Shown: one piece after another, positions 43,851 to 54,588 of the stretch
Position numbering within the stretch: the stretch's first letter is position 1
Layout: each line of letters begins with the position of its first letter
Program-made: the position numbers and the translations under genes
Notes under the pieces: model-generated
Told to the model about the DNA's origin: nothing
The model's input: the letters and a program-made list of their open reading frames with translations, nothing else
Database searches by the model: none
Assembly: GCA_965153355.1 (NCBI GenBank)
Contig: OZ231126.1
Location: 1,984,001 to 2,048,000 of the forward strand
Source of the DNA: Flaccisagitta enflata
Lineage: Eukaryota > Chaetognatha > Sagittoidea > Aphragmophora
DNA: 64,000 nt
Reading direction: 5' to 3'

Positions 43851-44297
43851 CACTCTTTTTTTTTTATAAGAACCTAGTTTATAAGAACGTCAAGGCTTCG
43901 AAAGGCCCCAAAATTATGAACATCTTAAGAACATACGAAGGCTTCAAATCTTTAGAAAAAAAGTTTGCCCGTAATGATATTTAAAGAATACTAAAAAAAA
44001 CACTTGAATTTTAGTATAATTAAGATGATATTTTATAATTTCTAAATAGATATCATGAAAGTATCCATTGACTTTAATGATTTACATTTGTTTTAACAGT
44101 ATTTGATCGAAATATATCTAGCATAATTGAGTAATAGTATATTGTAAGGTTTCCTATAGTTTATATAGTATAGTTTATATAGTATAGTTTATATCGTAAT
44201 TAAGAACGCTCTAAGAATGTTGAAGGCTTTATATGGCCTTGAAAATAAGAACATGAAGCCTTCGAAAAAAAAAGACGTTCTTATAAAAAAAAGAGTG
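43851..44297. mobile_element. 447-bp mariner-like MITE
   Basis: Ends CACTCTTTTTTTTTTATAAG / CTTATAAAAAAAAGAGTG are flanked by TA on both sides (43849-43850, 44298-44299). Inner inverted pairs GAACGTCAAGGCTTCGAAA / TTCGAAAAAAAAAGACGTTC. It is inserted in a tetranucleotide tract (GTCTGTC | GCGTCCGTC) that is probably a HINE-like core. Related inverted GTTCTTATAA ends occur near 61.54 and 61.61 kb. Confidence 0.8.
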
Positions 44298-44404
44298 TAT
44301 GCGTCCGTCAATGGGTCCGTCCATGTGTCCGTCCATACGTCCTTCCCTCAGTCCATTCATCTGTTTGAATTTTCAGAACCCACGAGTCCAAAAGTGCGAA
44401 AAGA

Positions 44405-44455
44405 CGTGTGTGTGTGTGTGTGTGTGTGTGTTCGTGTGTGTGTGTGTGTGTGTGA
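44405..44455. repeat. (GT)n microsatellite
   Basis: GT array with one TTCG interruption. Confidence 0.93.
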
Positions 44456-44584
44456 ACCGTACGTGGATAACTTGTTAGTTCTAGCTCTGCGTAAATTTAT
44501 CTTGTTTCATTTATACTTCTTTATTTCTTTTTCTCTGCCGCTATCCTGCTTCCTCACTCCAATTCCCAATCAAGCAAAGCAGGG

Positions 44585-44905
44585 CAAAGGGTAGCTCAAT
44601 CATGAGAACTAAGCCCCAGTCTCAAGGACCAAATCCCAGTCTTGAATGTAAATCCAAGCTTTAATGCCCAATTCATGGCAAAATTGCGGCTCAAATCACA
44701 GCCTTGAGGTTCAAATTCCAGCCATAGAACTCACCCCAGCCTCAAATCCCAGTATTTTCGCTTGAATCCTAGCCTCAAGGCTCAATTCTAAGCCTGGAGG
44801 CTAAAGTCTTAGCATTGGGACTGAAATCCAAGCCTAGAGCCTCCCAACTTACCAAGCATAGGTGATCCGGCTCTTCGGGACCGCTGCCCCTCTCACAGTC
44901 ACACA
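44585..44905. mobile_element. GGGCAGCGG-family array (AAATCCCAGCC units)
   Basis: About a dozen degenerate 22-27-bp units (CTCAAATCCCAGCCTTGAGG-like) end in CTCTTCGGGACCGCTGCCCC, the terminal repeat of this family. Confidence 0.6.
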
Positions 44906-44930
44906 TCCACAGAGTTATATATTCTTTTTG

Positions 44931-45338
44931 GGCAGCGGCCCCGGAGGGGCCGATGACCTATGATTCCACATAGGGCAATTTTCTCCGTTTTCCGTTTTCC
45001 GTACGTACACCCCCCCCTCCCCCAAGCCTCAAATAAAGCCTTTCAGACCCTAAATCAGGCCCCCCCAGACTCCAGATCAGGCTTTTCAGACCCCAATTTT
45101 GGCCTCTCAGACACAAATCAGGCCTCAGACCCCAAATCAGGCTTCTCAGACCCCAAATTAGACCCCTCAGACCCAAATCAGGCCTGTCAGACCCCAAACC
45201 ACGCCTCTCAGACCCAAAATCAGACCTTTCAGACCCAAGATCAGGCCTCTCAGCCCTTTAAACCAGCTTCTCAAACCGGAGAAAATTGTCCTACGTGGAA
45301 TCATAGGTCATCGGCTCCTCCGGGGCCGCTGCCCCTCT
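44931..45338. mobile_element. 408-bp MITE with 45-bp TIRs and an internal tandem array
   Basis: The left end GGGCAGCGGCCCCGGAGGGG and CCGATGACCTATGATTCCAC are mirrored by GTGGAATCATAGGTCATCGG and CCTCCGGGGCCGCTGCCCC on the right. Between them lie about twelve 18-23-bp units of the type CAGACCCCAAATCAGGCCTC. Confidence 0.85.
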
Positions 45339-45365
45339 CATAATATAAATCCCACACACACTAAC

Positions 45366-45470
45366 TTAGGGGCATCAGGTACCGCTGACCATGTAACGCT
45401 TTTGCGACTATTCTTCTATAAGGGCATCAGGTACCGCTGACCATCGAACGCTTTTGCGACTTTTTCCTTT
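45366..45470 (+). repeat. Tandem pair of GGCATCAGGTACCGCTGACC units
   Basis: Two 54-55-bp copies of GGCATCAGGTACCGCTGACC followed by AACGCTTTTGCGACT. Single copies occur near 1.81, 51.70 (reverse) and 53.49 kb, always near GGGCAGCGG-family arrays. Confidence 0.8.
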
Positions 45471-45625
45471 GCCTAGATGCTTTTAAATTGATCGAGAACC
45501 ATAGTTAGGGTGACTATGAAGTTTCTGTATAAATGTATGGCAGAGACAAAATTTACGAAATAGAGATATTGGTTCCAATACAAATTAAATACAAATTAAA
45601 TACTCGCCCAGACGATGGCTCCCAA

Positions 45626-45745
45626 AAACAAGGCCAAGAAGGCCAATAGGTGCGACGGTGTGGATCATCGAACGAATGTGTTACCGACCAACCGACCAAC
45701 CAACGGACACAGCCAGTTATAGAGGTGCTTTGTCGCACCTAAAAA
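45626..45745 (-). mobile_element. HINE-like element, GGTGCGAC subfamily
   Basis: AACAAGGCCAAGAAGGCCAA start, AGGTGCGACGG subterminal motif, ACCGACCAACCAACGG core, head GAGGTGCTTTGTCGCACC followed by TAAAAAT. Only 120 bp long. Confidence 0.8.
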
Positions 45746-45874
45746 TGAAGGTTGCGCCATGGCTCGGGGCATGGTAACGCCAAACTTCACGATTTAGCGA
45801 CATTTTTCTTTCTTTTTGTTTCTTTTCCGCTTTTCCACTCTTTGAACCTGTTTTTACTCGCCATTGTGTCTGTG

Positions 45875-46025
45875 TTTTTAATCGCGGACACGCGACTCTA
45901 CACCTTGCCGTGTCGGTAGGTTGGTCGCGCGGTCGGTCGTTTGGTCAGTCAGTCGGTCGGTCAGTTTTTGCATTTCTGCTCCTGCCCAACCGTCCGGGAC
46001 CACATTACCATGTATCGGGCCTTGT
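45875..46025 (+). mobile_element. HINE-like element, GTCGCGGA subfamily
   Basis: Head TTTTTAATCGCGGACACGCG, GTTGGTCGCGCGGTCGGTCG core, tail CCGTCCGGGACC, end CGGGCCTTGTT. Confidence 0.75.
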
Positions 46026-46435
46026 TTTTTTTCGCTTCTTGTTTCCTCCTTTCTTTCCTATCTTTCTTTTAAACATCACTACCCGTTTCTTGATCATTTT
46101 TCTCGTGAAGAATTGACGAAATTTACTGCCTATCTTTCCTCCTTCTGGGTAGCGACTCCGAAAGGTCTGATGCTTTCTTATAGAGTTGTACCCCGCTCTA
46201 ACGGACCCGCTTTTAAGGGAATTCCGCCTTAAACTGATATCAATTCTTGTCCTCTCAACCAGTTTTCTTTTTATTCTTATACTGGCTACAACAGAATTTT
46301 GCCTATAATCAATAAAATTTGTTAGTCTCTTGAAATCTGTTAGAGCGGGATTCCACTTTATAGGGAAATATGTCCTCCTCCCTCTTGATTCCCCTCAGAC
46401 TCAAATCCTAGCCTTTTTTCCGTCCATTTTTCCAT

Positions 46436-46436
<1 letters not shown>

Positions 46437-46515
<79 letters not shown>

Positions 46516-46516
46516 G
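46437..46516. repeat. (CTTT)n microsatellite
   Basis: About 20 perfect CTTT units. Confidence 0.95.
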
Positions 46517-46613
46517 CTTGAACAGAGGAATCAGAAACCCCGTCATACTGAGTAACGCATTTTGATTGAAAGGTGCTCACAACGGTAAGAAGTTTAAAAC
46601 ATGCAATGAAACC

Positions 46614-46614
<1 letters not shown>

Positions 46615-46703
<89 letters not shown>
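46615..46703. repeat. (AC)n microsatellite
   Basis: About 44 AC units, ending ACAAACACACAAA. Confidence 0.95.
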
Positions 46704-46710
<7 letters not shown>

Positions 46711-47690
46711 AAACTCGGGCTTCAAGTTTTATTTACATCTTTTTTTTTCTTAGGAAACCCTAATTTGTATACTAATGTTAGTCAAAATCTGTGGAGCAGT
46801 ATCTAGATTTTCAACTGAGAAGTAAAATCCATCATTTTGGGCTTCAACTTGGAGTAATAACTAAGTATCTGAAGGTTCTATAACCGTAGGCATCAGTTGT
46901 TTGCTGTAAATGAATTCTTGAGCAAAAAAATTGGCACTACTAGTGTTACCGTAAATTCTAAATTCGTATAGAAAATGAAAAAATGAAAAAATGAAGAACA
47001 TCCGACTCGAGCAAAATACCATATCAAGGATCGGATGTTCTTGGAAATACGAATTTCTTTTACGTAAAACCGTAATAAAATTTACGCCGGAGAAAATGTT
47101 TTTTTCAAAAGTTGTATTTTTCTCGTTTTTGAATGAACAAATTGGTAAAAACCCCACTTTTAATGAATCGATTTGGATAAAATTTGACATGCACACTGTT
47201 GGGTGAGTCCCCCAACTACAGTAAAAATTTCACGGAGCTGCGTCAAAAGGAAGATCGATTTTTAGGGTACCAAAGTATACTACTCACATTATTTAGTTAT
47301 TGATTATCAACTGACAGTGGACAAGAATTTTTTTGATAGGGGCATAAGATATCAATATGAAAGCTTGCAAAAATTATTTTTTTGTAATTAAGAAGTATAT
47401 GAACGGATATTTTCTGTGGAATTGATATGAATAATAACACTTTGGCGGTAGTATTCAATCAATGAAGATGTGTGAAATTTCTCAGCTGAATTTTGATGTT
47501 TACTCGAATTTCCTCTCTCTTTTAGTATTTCACCGTGGTTAAAACGCTGCCAAGTGGCTGTTTTTCTGACAATGACTGATGTGGGGGTAGTGTAGGAGCC
47601 GATGGATTTGTTACTGGGTCAAAAATGTCAATTTCGAAGCGCCATTAGGGTGTCAAGGAGCTTGAATAAAATGCGGTATATTTGGGTTCT
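46704..47690. other. AT-rich DNA with a hairpin-rich repeat fragment
   Basis: 46.95-47.1 kb is a diverged relative of the 8.8-9.3-kb repeat and contains GAACATCCGACTCGAG ... GGATCGGATGTTC as an inverted pair. The remaining sequence shows no supported gene. Confidence 0.4.
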
Positions 47691-47699
47691 TCATGTCAT

Positions 47700-47776
47700 A
47701 CAGACCAACCAACCAACCGACAGACCAACCGACGGACACAGCCAGTTATAGAGGTGCTTTGTCGCACCTAAAAATG
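47700..47776 (-). mobile_element. HINE-like fragment, GGTGCGAC subfamily (head end)
   Basis: ACCAACCAACCAACCGAC core and head GAGGTGCTTTGTCGCACC followed by TAAAAAT. The tail part is missing. Confidence 0.7.
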
Positions 47777-48101
47777 TCAAACATGATACTACAAGAGAAC
47801 AATGATTTGAATTTACTGACTGGTTGCGTTTAGGAAAATAAGCTTTTTACTTTTCCCACTTTGAGATTGAACACGGGGTATATGTCATTGCACTCCAGTA
47901 TTACACAAAACTCCGGAAAACCTCACTGTTATATGACTTTTCATTCGGAATAGTTTTAAAAGCAGAGTAGCGAACCAGTGGCATTCTATAACAAGTGCCA
48001 CACAAGTGCTACGCTTGTGAAGGAATTGGGTCTTATTTTTTCCCAAAGCTCCTCAAACGTCGGTCTACCCAACGCACTCTGAACAGCGGAGACCCTCTCA
48101 T

Positions 48102-49011
48102 TAGGGCGGTTGGGAATTTGGTCAAATTTTATATATTGAAATACCCAAGCCCTTTCCACTAAATATCTATAAAAAGAAGGATTTCTCACAATCTGGAGTG
48201 TGATATCTTGTCGACAACACCATAGGCTTACTTTGGGGATTATTTCATTGCCATAGGAAACCTGTAGTGTTGCCGACAAGGTTTAATCTTTAAATCCAGA
48301 CCTAAGCTTGTGAGAAAACTTTTAATATGGTATGACAGCGTGCCCACGAAGCCAACATTTAGGGTATCAAAATGAGTCAAAATAGAAGACATACATGGAT
48401 GAAAATAGAAAAACAAGTAAATAAAAGTGATTTAGATAAGACATGCATGGTATCTGAAAGCAAAATTTGCATCCCTTTAGCAAGGGACTCAGATTTAGCT
48501 TATAAAACTGAAGAAGATTTACTGAAAATTTCTACAAATTTCTTTTTTGTCACTGACAAGGGGTTGGTCGAAATTATAAGTTTGCATAGAAAATGAAAAA
48601 ATGAAAAATCAAAGAACATAGTTCTCTTCCCAAATCGTTTTTAGAGAGAACTATGTTTTTGAAAATGCAAAATTCTTCTGGGTGTGGCTTGCTTATAATT
48701 TCGACCTCAGAAAAAAGAAAAAAATGTCAACAAGATTTCATAAAAAATCTTCATTTTCTTGCCATTTTCCATAAGAATTGCTCATCAAAAGGCAACTTAA
48801 AGCGTAGAATATGAAACAGTCATATATATCAGGTTTATCCAGTGACAACTTGAGCAATGAATACATTTGTGGAAGGATAATCAGTGTATTATTGATGCAA
48901 AAGTGGGGTGAAGCACTTCATTTTTCCCTGGCAGATTTGACGTCGTATATTGAAGCAATAAACTAGAGTATATCATTTTTTGAAATTAGACCCCCAACCC
49001 CGACCACCCTA
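48102..49011. mobile_element. 910-bp hAT-like element (TAGGGTGGTC family) carrying a nested repeat
   Basis: Ends TAGGGCGGTT / GACCACCCTA are flanked by the 8-bp duplication CCTCTCAT (48094-48101, 49012-49019). The unoccupied site is preserved in duplication copy 1 near 32.54-32.56 kb. The outer 240 bp and right-hand 60 bp match the 36393 and 54194 MITEs. The interior (48.35-48.95 kb) is a copy of the 8.8-9.3-kb repeat. Confidence 0.88.
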
Positions 49012-49175
49012 CCTCTCATGGAGTAAGTAGCCAATGTTCAAAACGTGCTGTTGTAAGCCACACAAAGCTGACAGCAATTGTCACAATTTGAGACACGTTC
49101 CGACCGACTAACTAAAATGTGGTTTATCAAGACGCGTATCCCGTGACTAAAATCTGACTAAATTCGGTTATCGGG

Positions 49176-49639
49176 AAACAAGGCCAAGTGAAGGCCAATA
49201 AGTGCGCCTCGCTTGATTAAGTATTTGTGAATGAACGTTTTTAGTCGCGTGCTACGCGACTCTACACCCCGCTTTGTCGGTCCGTCCGTCGGTCCGTCCG
49301 TCCGTCGGTCCGTCGGTCCGTCCGTCACACTTTACTTTTTCGGTGTTAATGGGGGTTTTGTCCTTATTGCTCCTGCCCAAATGTTCCACTGGCCTCAATT
49401 ATGGCCCCTGCCCACCCGCGACTGGGGTAGCCGTGTATCCGGCCTTGTTGATGAATGAATGAATGAATGAACGAAGGAATGAATGAAAATGAATGTGATG
49501 AGGCATGAAAAGTGATAGGAATGAAGAAACTTGTCAGAATCAGCCGTTTTGCGCGTTTCAAACGTTTGCGTGACCGACCAACCGACCAACTGACCAACGG
49601 ACATGACCTCTTATAGAAGTACGAGGACGCACTTAAAAA
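49176..49639 (-). mobile_element. HINE-like element, AAGTGCG subfamily, with a nested HINE-like element
   Basis: AACAAGGCCAAGTGAAGGCC start, AATAAGTGCGCCTCGC subterminal motif, short (GAAT)n, CGTTTCAAACGTTTGCGTGA, ACCGACCAACCGACC core, head GAAGTACGAGGACGCACTT followed by AAAAAG. Sister of 30101-30569. Confidence 0.8.
49238..49449 (+). mobile_element. HINE-like element, GTCGCG(TG) subfamily, nested
   Basis: Head TTTTTAGTCGCGTGCTACGC, CTACACCCCGCTTTGTCGG, GTCCGTCCGTCGGTCCGTCC core, GCTCCTGCCCAAATG, tail CCCGCGACTGGGG, end CCGGCCTTGTT. It interrupts the surrounding element at a TTTT that is intact in the sister copy near 30.15 kb, fixing both ends and showing no target duplication. Confidence 0.85.
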
Positions 49640-50465
49640 GTCGAAGTCAGTCTTCAACTTTTTGACATATTGGAGAGAAACATGTTTTCATTTTCTTATG
49701 AGGAAGTTTCAGAACTAAATCAACCGATAGATAAAAGCCCTCTGATGAAATTGATAGGGTAAGTAAATTCTATAATTTTCTTTCATTTGGCCCTATGCAG
49801 AATGCTCTATGACAAATATTGTTCGCTTTATTATTTTTTAAAGATTTATTTACGCAATACTTAAATAAAATTTTTTCAATTTACTTTGATTTTTAGTAGT
49901 ATCAATAAAAGAGTGTATTTATATTTGTTTGAGGATACAAATACAAGAAAACATATTTTTGAGCATAGCTGCTCATCTGTGAGGGTTTTTTAGAGCATTT
50001 TAGCTCATTTAGCTCATTTAGCTCAGTCTTTATCTTAAATGCAATTAATGAATAAATATTTTGATATATGTTTAGGCAAGAAGATACAATAAAGCATATC
50101 AGTGAGCAGAGGTACAAGTCTGTGAGGGTGTTTTTAAATTTTCTAGCTTATCTAGCTCATTTAGTTCAGTTTTTTTTCTTCTGATTTTCAAAAGGATGAA
50201 TAAAAAGATATTTTAAGCATGCAAATACAAGAAAGTTTATCAGTGACTATAGCTTGTTGTCTGCTTGAGTGATTTTGAGTATTTTAGCTCAATTAGCTCA
50301 TTTGGCTCAGTCTTTTTTTTTCTGATTTTCAGTGCAATCAATACATACAATTGCTCTTGATTTGTTCTGACAAGTAAAATAATTTGCAGTTATTGAAAAG
50401 AAAAGCCTGATGAAAAATTCTGAAGACTTTTCTCCCCACGGCGACAGCCGCTATTACTGGTAGTA
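49640..50465. repeat. Second copy of the 21.7-22.6-kb repeat with 120-bp minisatellite
   Basis: GTCGAAGTCAGTCTTCAACT, TTTCATTTTCTTATGA, three or four TTTAGCTCATTTAGCTCA-bearing units and the end GGCGACAGCCGC align with 21735-22600. Confidence 0.75.
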
Positions 50466-50662
50466 ACAGAAGGAAATCTGGCAGGAAAGATCGTTATTGA
50501 ACTGTAATTGACAATTCATCGCTGCTCTGGCTTGCAAACAAGAAGAAAAGATATGCATCATGTTTCATAAATCTCTTTAATAGAAATCAATGTTTGCAAC
50601 ATGTTCACTCATGAAATCAAATCACTCATAAATCTTTTTGATGACAATTACTCCTTAGAGAA

Positions 50663-50944
50663 ATGAAATTACTTGCTATAATGGCCGATTATGATAAGCG
50701 GTCAAAATTTTGGGATTCACCAGATTATCAAAATAATTACCGAAATACTGCATGGAATTCAATCCTGATAGAAATCAATAACAAGTCTTGGAAAATCTTT
50801 GTAGCCAGATGCACGACAGTTGGACAACATCACCACTCATCTCCTTTGGATCCACAAAAACTATCCCGTTCAATTAAAAAACAAAACTTTCACCTCTCTG
50901 ACAGTGTTTTAAAGAAAGCTTATAAAAAAGTATCAATATTTTAG
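50663..50944 (+). CDS. Short open frame, possible MADF-like fragment
   Basis: A 93-codon frame from ATG to TAG. Residues 8-38 (DYDKRSKFWDSPDYQNNYRN, then TAWNSILIEI) resemble the first half of a MADF/Myb-SANT-like DNA-binding domain (LWD.....Y.N...R..AW..I), often carried by PIF/Harbinger-type transposons or transcription factors. The remainder (FVARCTTVGQHHHSSPLDPQ onward) does not fit the family. The matching part in segmental-duplication copy 1 (33.1 kb) has stop codons. I see no splice-linked neighbours. It is probably a relic exon or transposon fragment; expression is uncertain. Confidence 0.35.
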   Translation: MKLLAIMADYDKRSKFWDSPDYQNNYRNTAWNSILIEINNKSWKIFVARCTTVGQHHHSSPLDPQKLSRSIKKQNFHLSDSVLKKAYKKVSIF

Positions 50945-51020
50945 TATATCAGTAAGTGAAAAAGCCCAAAAGTTGTTGCTGTTATCAAATTATGCCACAA
51001 ACCACTTTAAACCCAGATCC

Positions 51021-51579
51021 TTTTAGTTGCGTGCTACACGACTCTACACCCCCTTTGTCTGTCCATCGGTTGGTCGGTTGGTGTCATTTTACTTTTTTTA
51101 TTTGTTTTATTCCTACTAACTCATTTTAAGTCAATTTGGTCATTTAAAGTCAAATGATATCATTTTAGGTCATTTGAGTAAATTAAATCATTTTACTTAC
51201 TTTCGTCATTTTATAGAATTTGGGTCAATCTAAGTCACTTTAGGTCAGTTGAATTCAATTTAAGTCATTCTAGGTCAATTTAAGTCAGTTTAAGTCATTT
51301 TAACTCATTTTATTCACTTAAGTCATTTTAGCATTTAAGGTCAATATAAGTCAGTTTAGGTCATTTCAAGTCAGTTTAGGTTATTTTAAGTCAGTTTAGG
51401 TCATTTCAAGTCAGTTCAGGTCATTTTAAGTCAGTTTAGGTCATTTTAAGTCATTCTAGGTCATTTCAAATCATATTTAGTCATATTATGTCAATTAGAT
51501 TCAATGAAAGTCTTTTAGTTATGTGGTTATGTAATTAATTATGTAAGTCTTGCACGCGACCTATAGGTGTTGGCTTTGT
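51021..51579 (+). mobile_element. HINE-like element with expanded TCATTTTAAG array
   Basis: Head TTTTAGTTGCGTGCTACACG, CTACACCCCCTTTGTC, GGTTGGTCGGTTGGTG core, then about 380 bp of 10-11-bp units (TCATTTTAAG, TCAGTTTAGG), tail GCACGCGACCTATAGG, end GTTGGCTTTGTT. Confidence 0.8.
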
Positions 51580-51587
51580 TCAAGATG

Positions 51588-51690
51588 ATCAATGCCGGAT
51601 ACACGGCTACCCCAGTCGCGTGCGGGTAGGCAGGGGCCATATTTGAGGTCAGCCGAGCAATTGGGCAGGAGCAGTAAGGCCAAACTAGTC
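51588..51690 (-). mobile_element. HINE-like fragment (tail end only)
   Basis: GCCGGATACACGGCTACCCC, AGTCGCGTGCGGG and TTGGGCAGGAGCAGTAAGGC are present. The core and head hairpin are missing. A reverse GGTCAGCAGTACCCGATGCC motif follows. Confidence 0.7.
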
Positions 51691-51765
51691 ATCCAAGGAT
51701 CGCACATGGTCAGCAGTACCCGATGCCATGCTGGGGGTGATTCAGTGAAGTAGTGGAGTCAGACC

Positions 51766-52654
51766 GGGGCAGCGGCTCCAAAGGGCCGATGTCCTGTAGA
51801 ACACAGGGGAGAATTTCCAGACGTCCTGAGGGGGGTTTATTTCAGGCCTTAGATGACTGATTCAGGCCACTGAAGGCATATTTGAAGGCTGGAGGGCAGA
51901 ATTAAGGATTAGAGAGTAGATTTGAGTTTTGGAGGGCTAATTTGATGCTTGGAGGGGTAATTTGATGCTTGGAGGGCTAATTGAAGGTCTGGAGGGTATA
52001 TCTGAGGTCTTGAGGTCAAGTTTGAGGCGGGGGGGGGGCTTGTTTGAAGCCTGGAAGGCTGATTTGAGGCCTCAAAGGCTAAATTGAGGGCTGAGCAGGC
52101 CTGGGCTATATGGCATTTTTGTTAACTATACAAAACCAATACAATACTTTTAAGTATTGTGACAATTCAATACAATACAATACAATATCCATTAAAATTT
52201 TATATAATACATTACCATAGCCTACAATACAATAGAAAATCTATATAATTATATATAGTTGAAATAAGTATTAAGTAGTAATATGTATTGGAAATAATTT
52301 TAGTTAGATAATGTACTAATATCTTGAAGAAAAAAACATGATATTTTTGATTATCCTAAATTTATTTTGTTAGACAAGAAAATCTGAAACACTTTCTTAT
52401 TTTGTTTTTATTCTTTGTTATTCTCTCTTTACCCTTTGTGTTTTCTTTTTCTTTTTTCTTTTTTTTTTTTTTTTTTTTTGCTACATTTATTTCTGTGATC
52501 TGATTCTTTGCTACAATCATCTATTTCATCTGTTTTTTTTTTCTTTATTTTCTTTTGTTAGTTTGTTTGTTGGTGTTTTTGTTCATTATCCTTTACTCTC
52601 TCCATATCTATTTTTTTTTCTCTCTCTCTTTCCTTCTTTCTTTCTTTCTTTCTT

Positions 52655-52709
<55 letters not shown>

Positions 52710-53335
52710 TTCTCTTTTTCCTGTAGATTTTTGTTCTTCTTCCTCTTCTTACTCTTTATCCTCCCAGCTTCTAGCCACTGATTGTCACTTTCATATATTA
52801 TTATTTTTCTTCTTCCTCTTTGTCTATATTCCCAACTTACTTAATCTCTGATAAGTTTTTCTTTCTCTTCCTCTTCATCCCTCGCCAACTTTTTTTTTCA
52901 GCAAATCTCCCTCTTCTTCTTTTATCTCTCACTTTCTCCACTTCTTTTGTTCTCCCTCAAACCTGTAAATGTTTTTCCTCTTCATCTCATTCAGTCTTTC
53001 TCTTTCATATTTCACTCTCCTAAGATCAGATTTTTGCCATATCGTATTGTATTATTTTTTTTGGAAAAATTTAAAAAAAAACTGCATGTATTGGGAAAAC
53101 CCAATACACAAGAATATTGTAAACCCAATACCAATACCCAGGCCTCGGACCCCAAATTAATCCTTTCAGACCCCAATTCAGGCCTCTAAGACTCCAAATC
53201 AGGCCTTTCAAACCCCAAATCAGGCCAGTCAGACCCTAATTCAGGCCTCTAAGATCCCAAATCAGGCCTTTTAGACCCAAAATTAAACCTTTCAGACCAA
53301 AATCAGGCCATTCGTGAACAGAAAATGGTGACCTA
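51766..53335. mobile_element. GGGCAGCGG-family arrays in opposite orientations flanking a pyrimidine-rich insert
   Basis: The left part (51766-52105) begins GGGGCAGCGGCTCC and runs as units like GGAGGGCTAATTTGATGCTT. The right part (53140-53330) runs as CAGACCCCAAATCAGGCC units in inverted sense. Between them are AATACAATACAATAC words at both borders and a long T/C-rich tract. Confidence 0.55.
52370..53035. repeat. Long pyrimidine-rich tract with (CTTT)n and (CT)n
   Basis: About 660 bp with very few purines on the plus strand, including TTTCTTTCTTTC (52.63-52.66 kb) and (CT)n (52.66-52.70 kb). Phe/Ser/Leu frames over it are artefacts. A terminator-like or triplex structure is possible but not shown. 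Confidence 0.8.
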
Positions 53336-53479
53336 AGGGCCTTCAGATGGAGGAATTTCATTCATGAATAATGCATTATGTATCAAAATTGCATTTTTAA
53401 AAAAATTTTCACTTTTTACAAGTACTGTACTGTACTCGGTCTTAAAGTACTAAGTAGATGTGGCAAATTTTGGAGCTCC

Positions 53480-53530
53480 CCTATAGGGCATCGGGTACCA
53501 CTGACCATATAACGCTTTCGCGACTATTTC
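53480..53530 (+). repeat. GGGCATCGGGTACCACTGAC motif
   Basis: Single copy of the unit tandemly repeated at 45.37-45.47 kb, followed by AACGCTTTCGCGACT. Confidence 0.7.
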
Positions 53531-53531
53531 T

Positions 53532-53808
53532 TTTTTAGCTGCGTCCTCGCATCTCTATATTAGGCTGTGTCCGTTGGTAGGTCGGTTGGTAGGTTTGTTG
53601 GTTGGTGAATTATTCATTAAAGACATCAAAATCGAGCATTTTTTCAACAGAAAAATGGTTCTACCCCAGTAAAAGAAGCATACATCAAGTAATTCATTCA
53701 TTCAATCATTCATTCATTCACAAATGACATTCATTCATAAGAAAACTTTCATTAATAAAAAAACGTTCATTCAAAGAGGATGCATCGTTGGCCTACTTGG
53801 CCTTGTTT
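53532..53808 (+). mobile_element. HINE-like element, GATGCG-related subfamily
   Basis: Head TTTTTTAGCTGCGTCCTCGC (pairs imperfectly with GCATCTC), GTTGGTAGGTCGGTTGGTAG core, a (CATT)n stretch near 53.69-53.72 kb, tail motif GAGGATGCATCGTTGG, end TACTTGGCCTTGTTT. Confidence 0.7.
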
Positions 53809-54193
53809 TTATTCAATATGCAATCACCAAAAACATGTTGTCCAACTTTATGTGATTAGAACTATTCAAAAATGAAAAACAGATATTGTACTTTATTTTT
53901 GATGAATCCCGAATTTTGGCTTTTCTTGCTGTGACAACCATACCGACCACTCTCTAGCTCATGAAGATATCGACAAAAGGGAGATTGGTAGATTTAACAA
54001 CATAGAATTGATAACAAATTTTTGGAATATATCAAATACTTTGTATTGCATCAAGGAATTCTCCAGGCATTTTAACTTATTCTTTAGTAAGAATGTATGA
54101 TCACTCCCTCCTTGAAAAAAATTTGACAAGAAATCTTCAATTTACCTGAAAAAAAAAACATTGTTACTCATACCATTTTTCAGGGGTGTATAT

Positions 54194-54588
54194 TAGGGTG
54201 GTCATGAAATAGGGTCAAATTTCAAAAAAAGATATACTCTAGTTTTTTGCAACATTGTTAATCATACCATTTTTCAGGGGTGTATATTAGGGTGGTCATG
54301 AAATAGGGTCAAATTTCAAAAAAAGATATACTCTAGTTTTTTGCATAAATGTACCAAAAAAGAAGGTTTTCCCACAAGCAGAGGTCTGAGTTTGAAGATT
54401 AAACCATGTCGGCAAAACAATGGGCTTCCTATGGCAAAAAAAAAAGTCCCCACAGTAAGCCTATGGTTTTGCCGACAAGGTTTTTTGTTTGATTACACAC
54501 CCCAACTTGTGAGAAATCCCTCTTTTATTGGATATTTGTGCCTAAGTATATCAATATATGAAATTTGACCAATTTCCCGACCACCCTA
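54194..54588. mobile_element. 395-bp hAT-like MITE (TAGGGTGGTC family) with internal tandem duplication
   Basis: Ends TAGGGTGGTC / GACCACCCTA are flanked by GTGTATAT (54186-54193, 54589-54596). The left end and its flank are duplicated in tandem (about 92 bp, AGGGTGTATATTAGGGTGG appearing twice-like near 54.18 and 54.28 kb). The empty site survives at 33.39 kb (GGGTGTATAAAACTAAGTCG). Confidence 0.88.
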
